Shown piece by piece: positions 62,101-64,000 of a DNA stretch of 64,000 bases. A program made the position numbers and the translations under genes. The stretch covers positions 3,968,001 to 4,032,000 of the forward strand of contig NZ_AP022613.1 in assembly GCF_010730195.1 (NCBI RefSeq). Reading direction: 5' to 3'. The notes under the pieces were generated by a model. That model did no database searches. It saw nothing but the letters and a program-made list of their open reading frames with translations, and was not told the origin of the DNA. The stretch comes from Mycobacterium conspicuum (lineage in GTDB: Bacteria > Actinomycetota > Actinomycetes > Mycobacteriales > Mycobacteriaceae). Numbering within the stretch: the stretch's first letter is position 1; each line of letters starts with the position of its first letter.

Positions 62101-64000
62101 GGTCGCCTGGGTCGCAACGACGTGACCGGCGCCCTCGAACCGTTCCGACAGGCGCACCCAGTCGCCGTCGATGTCGCCCTCGTCGGTCAGCCACAGCTTG
62201 ACCAGGTCCTCGCGGGCGCTGGCCCAACGGTCGTCGAAGACGACGGCCTTCCTGGCGTCGAACACCGGTGCCACCAAACGTGGCCAGTCCGCGCCCAATT
62301 CGGCGGTGACCAGGTCGATGAGCTCGGCATCGCTGGCCGCAGGGGACGCGGCCACCGGGTCGTCCAGCCCCAGCTGACCCAGCACCAGCCGGGCCGCCGA
62401 AGCGAGCACACCGTCGCGCCCGGTGATCTGATCGGTGAACTCGCTCAGCGCGGCCGCGTCCACGGTCGCGCCGCCGCCACCGCCGGCGGACGGCAGGGCC
62501 ACCGAAATGCCGTGGCGCGCAGCCACCGCGGCGACAGCGGCATCGATCACCTTGTCGACCGAGGCGGCGTCGGCGAGCGCGCCCTCGTGCAGGTGTCCCA
62601 TGGCGCCGCCGCGCACGCTGGTGCCCTCGCGGGTGCCCAGCGCGACCTCGACGGTGACGTGCTTGGCCCAACCCTCACCCAGCTCCCAGGTCTTGGTGAC
62701 CCGCTCGGTGATGGCGCCGGGCCGCTTGCCCGAGGGCCCGAAAACGGTCCGCAACTGATCGTTGATCGCGTCGGAAAGCACTGGGCCGTAAGGCTTGTAG
62801 GTGCGCGCCAGCTTGGTTACCTGCGCGCGCAGCCCGGCCAGGTCGGCCTCGGCGGCACCGTCGATGGCGCCCAGGTTCAGCTCGGAGCCCAGGTCCACCA
62901 GCAGCTGGTTGCGTCGTGACGACGCACCGTCGGTGATGGACTCGATGGAATCGAGCTTCTCGATCTGGTCGATGCGCATCTTGGCCGACAACGCGATGAG
63001 CGCCAGGGTGGCGTCTGCGGCGTCGAACGCGAGGTCGTCGGGGCGGGGGGCACCGGACGGGGCCCCGGCGGGCACGGGAGCGGGGGCCGCCGGTGCGGCC
63101 TCCACGCCCTCGACCGCGGGTGCCTCGGCAACCTCAACCTCCTCCTCGGGCTCCGGCTCGGGGTCGGTGTCGGTGGCGAACAGCACCGCGGCGTCGCGCT
63201 CGGCATTGAGCACTTCCACTGTGCTGTGGGCATATTCGGGCAACTTCAGCGTGTTGGTGGCCAGGCCGGCCACGGTTGGCGATGTCTTCACGCCGATCTC
63301 GACGAACCGTTCCACGCCGAGGCCGCCCGCGGCCTCCTCGGTGAACAGCAGGTCCTGGGTTTCGATCCAGCGCACCGGGCTGGCGAACTGCCAGGCCAAC
63401 AGCTCAATGAAGACCGTGCGCACCATCTCCCGCGGGCGCTCGCGACGCCAGGTGTCGTAGTCGGCGAGGATCTCGTCGAGCGGTTCGGCGGGCACCAAGT
63501 CGCGGATCTCCTGGATGAAGTCGCGGTCCATGGAGAACGGACGCGGCACCAGGTTGGGAATGTAGCGGCCGACGATCAGGTCGGGATCCTTGTCGCGCGG
63601 CACCAGCCGCTCCAACGACCGGCGGAACTCGGCGACACCGACCCGCAACACCCGCGAGTGGAACGGCACGTCGATGCCCGGCACCAGAATGAAGGACCGC
63701 TTGCCACCGCTGATCTCGCGGCGCCGCTCCACCTCGGCCTCGAGTTCCTCCAGACCACGCACCGTGCCGGCGATCGCGTACTGCGAGCCGCGCAGGTTGA
63801 AATTGACGATCTCCAGGAATTCCCCTGTGCGCTCGGCGATCTCGGCCACAAAGGCGGTTACTTCGTCGTCGGGCAGGTCGATCTGCGACGGCCGGATCGC
63901 GGCCAACCGGTAGTTCGAGCGGCCCAACTCGTCGCGCGGCACGATGTCGTGCATCTTCGACCCGCGGTGGAACACCGCCTCCAGCAGCGCCTCGAGTTCG
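59122..64000 (-). CDS. fas: Fatty acid synthase type I, C-terminal part (runs off the right edge)
   Basis: About 1,625 codons of the roughly 3,070-residue mycobacterial FAS I; the gene is open at 64000 and its start lies outside. In coding order (right to left): end of the malonyl/palmitoyl transferase region (to about 63,250); an Ala/Pro/Glu linker; ACP-type helical domain with DSIESITDGASSRRNQ (near 62,920) holding the candidate phosphopantetheine Ser; ketoreductase VAVVTGASKGS (near 61,970); ketosynthase with active Cys codon at 60181-60183 (AACATAAVS), ISKHDTST and SLTGHAKGG. It makes C16-C26 acyl-CoAs used for membrane lipids and mycolate precursors. There is no phosphopantetheinyl transferase domain at the C-terminus, consistent with the adjacent acpS. 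Confidence 0.95.
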   Translation of the reverse strand, partial: ELEALLEAVFHRGSKMHDIVPRDELGRSNYRLAAIRPSQIDLPDDEVTAFVAEIAERTGEFLEIVNFNLRGSQYAIAGTVRGLEELEAEVERRREISGGKRSFILVPGIDVPFHSRVLRVGVAEFRRSLERLVPRDKDPDLIVGRYIPNLVPRPFSMDRDFIQEIRDLVPAEPLDEILADYDTWRRERPREMVRTVFIELLAWQFASPVRWIETQDLLFTEEAAGGLGVERFVEIGVKTSPTVAGLATNTLKLPEYAHSTVEVLNAERDAAVLFATDTDPEPEPEEEVEVAEAPAVEGVEAAPAAPAPVPAGAPSGAPRPDDLAFDAADATLALIALSAKMRIDQIEKLDSIESITDGASSRRNQLLVDLGSELNLGAIDGAAEADLAGLRAQVTKLARTYKPYGPVLSDAINDQLRTVFGPSGKRPGAITERVTKTWELGEGWAKHVTVEVALGTREGTSVRGGAMGHLHEGALADAASVDKVIDAAVAAVAARHGISVALPSAGGGGGATVDAAALSEFTDQITGRDGVLASAARLVLGQLGLDDPVAASPAASDAELIDLVTAELGADWPRLVAPVFDARKAVVFDDRWASAREDLVKLWLTDEGDIDGDWVRLSERFEGAGHVVATQATWWQGKALAAGRQIHASLYGRIAAGAENPDPGPYQSEVAVVTGASKGSIAASVVARLLDGGATVIATTSKLDGERLEFYRSLYRDHARYGAALWVVAANMASYSDIDALVEWIGNEQSESLGPQSIHIKDAQTPTLLFPFAAPRVVGDLSEAGSRAEMEMKVLLWAVQRLIGGLSTIGAERDIASRVHVVLPGSPNRGMFGGDGAYGEAKSALDAVVSRWHAEPSWAARVSLAHALIGWTRGTGLMGHNDAIVSAVEEAGVTTYSTDEMAAMLLDLCDVESRVAAALAPIKADLTGGLGDANLDMAELAAKAREDMSASDPAADEDGPTEGIISALPSPPRGYTPAPPPEWADLDVDPADLVVIVGGAEIGPYGSSRTRFEMEVDNELSAAGVLELAWTTGLIRWEDDPQPGWYDTQSGELVDESELVERYHDAVVERCGIREFVDDGSIDGDHASPLLVSVFLDKDFTFVVSSEADARAFVEFDPEHTAIRPVPDSSDWQVIRKAGTEIRVPRKSKLSRVVGGQVPTGFDPTVWGISQDMLSSIDRLAVWNIIATVDAFLTAGFSPAEVMRYVHPSLVANTMGTGMGGGTSMQTMYHGNLLGRNKPNDIFQEVLPNIVAAHVVQSYIGSYGSMIHPVAACATAAVSVEEGVDKIRLGKAELVVAGGIDDLTLEGVIGFGDMAATADTEMMRGRGIHDSKFSRANDRRRLGFVEAQGGGTILLARGDLALKMGLPVLAVVAFAQSFGDGVHTSIPAPGLGALGAGRGGKGSPLARALAKLGVGADDIAVISKHDTSTLANDTNETELHERLADSLGRSEGAPLFVVSQKSLTGHAKGGAAVFQMMGLCQMLRDGVIPPNRSLDCVDDELAGSAHFVWVRDTLRLGGKFPLKAGMLTSLGFGHVSGLVALVHPQAFIAALDPQQRADYQRRADARLLAGQRRLASAIAGGPPMYERPADRRFDHDAPEKRQESAMLLDPAARLGDGDAYQVSAG

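Noticed and set aside
60379..62919. 846-codon plus-strand frame inside fas
   Set aside because: Antisense to conserved FAS I domains; composition is that of a GC-rich reverse shadow.

Overview
The window is chromosomal DNA from a Mycobacterium, probably a slow grower. From about 21 kb to the right edge the genes and most of their order match the Rv2486 to Rv2524c stretch of M. tuberculosis: echA14, the bkd and leucine-catabolism genes, bkaR, cmrA, orn, ldtB, bcp, a PE gene, acpS and fas. Names taken from M. tuberculosis were recalled from memory of protein features and gene order, not from a database search.

Bases 1 to about 21,000 form an accessory island built from mobile and defence-type parts. 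In order they are: a PD-(D/E)XK (Cas4/RecB-like) nuclease; an IS21-family element with well-matched ends and a 4-bp target duplication but frameshifted istA and istB; a two-gene operon encoding a Ser/Thr-kinase/SF1-helicase fusion and a PLD-nuclease/S1 protein, which has the domain recipe of type I Mokosh anti-phage systems; IS110 and other gene fragments; a membrane-anchored protein; a broken gene; a MobF conjugative relaxase with an oriT-like hairpin upstream; an AbiEi/AbiEii (MenA/MenT-type) toxin-antitoxin pair; an IS481-type relic; a cytochrome P450; and a class II Fic protein. Two related copies of a tRNA 3'-end-like sequence (17,449 and 20,879) bracket the last part and look like integration scars. 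No integrase is visible in the window.

21 to 27.2 kb carries a GGDEF diguanylate cyclase, a flavin oxidase of the berberine-bridge type, a TetR regulator, a Ddn-like F420 protein, echA14 and a BASS-family transporter. From 27.3 to 38.2 kb, ten minus-strand genes encode a near-complete leucine degradation route: BkdABC makes isovaleryl-CoA, FadE19 oxidises it, AccA1/AccD1 carboxylates methylcrotonyl-CoA, the MaoC protein hydrates methylglutaconyl-CoA, CitE cleaves HMG-CoA and ScoAB activates acetoacetate. The divergent TetR gene bkaR lies across a promoter region holding one perfect and one degenerate palindrome. The fadE19 5' end looks frameshifted.

39 to 64 kb holds cell-envelope and housekeeping genes: a proline-rich MmpS-like protein, an MFS transporter, mycolate reductase cmrA, a HerA-like ATPase, oligoribonuclease, tRNA-His with a strong terminator, L,D-transpeptidase ldtB, an Eis-like acetyltransferase, tRNA-Lys, a DUF3556 protein, bcp, a PE protein, a DUF3060 protein, an M20 dipeptidase, a two-component system, a DUF2339 protein, a stand-alone second cytochrome b (qcrB paralogue), acpS and the 3' part of fas, which runs off the right edge.

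Four genes (istA, istB, an unnamed gene near 12 kb, fadE19) each show a disruption equivalent to losing one base (modulo 3). This may be real decay or an assembly error pattern and should be kept in mind when reading the pseudogene calls.
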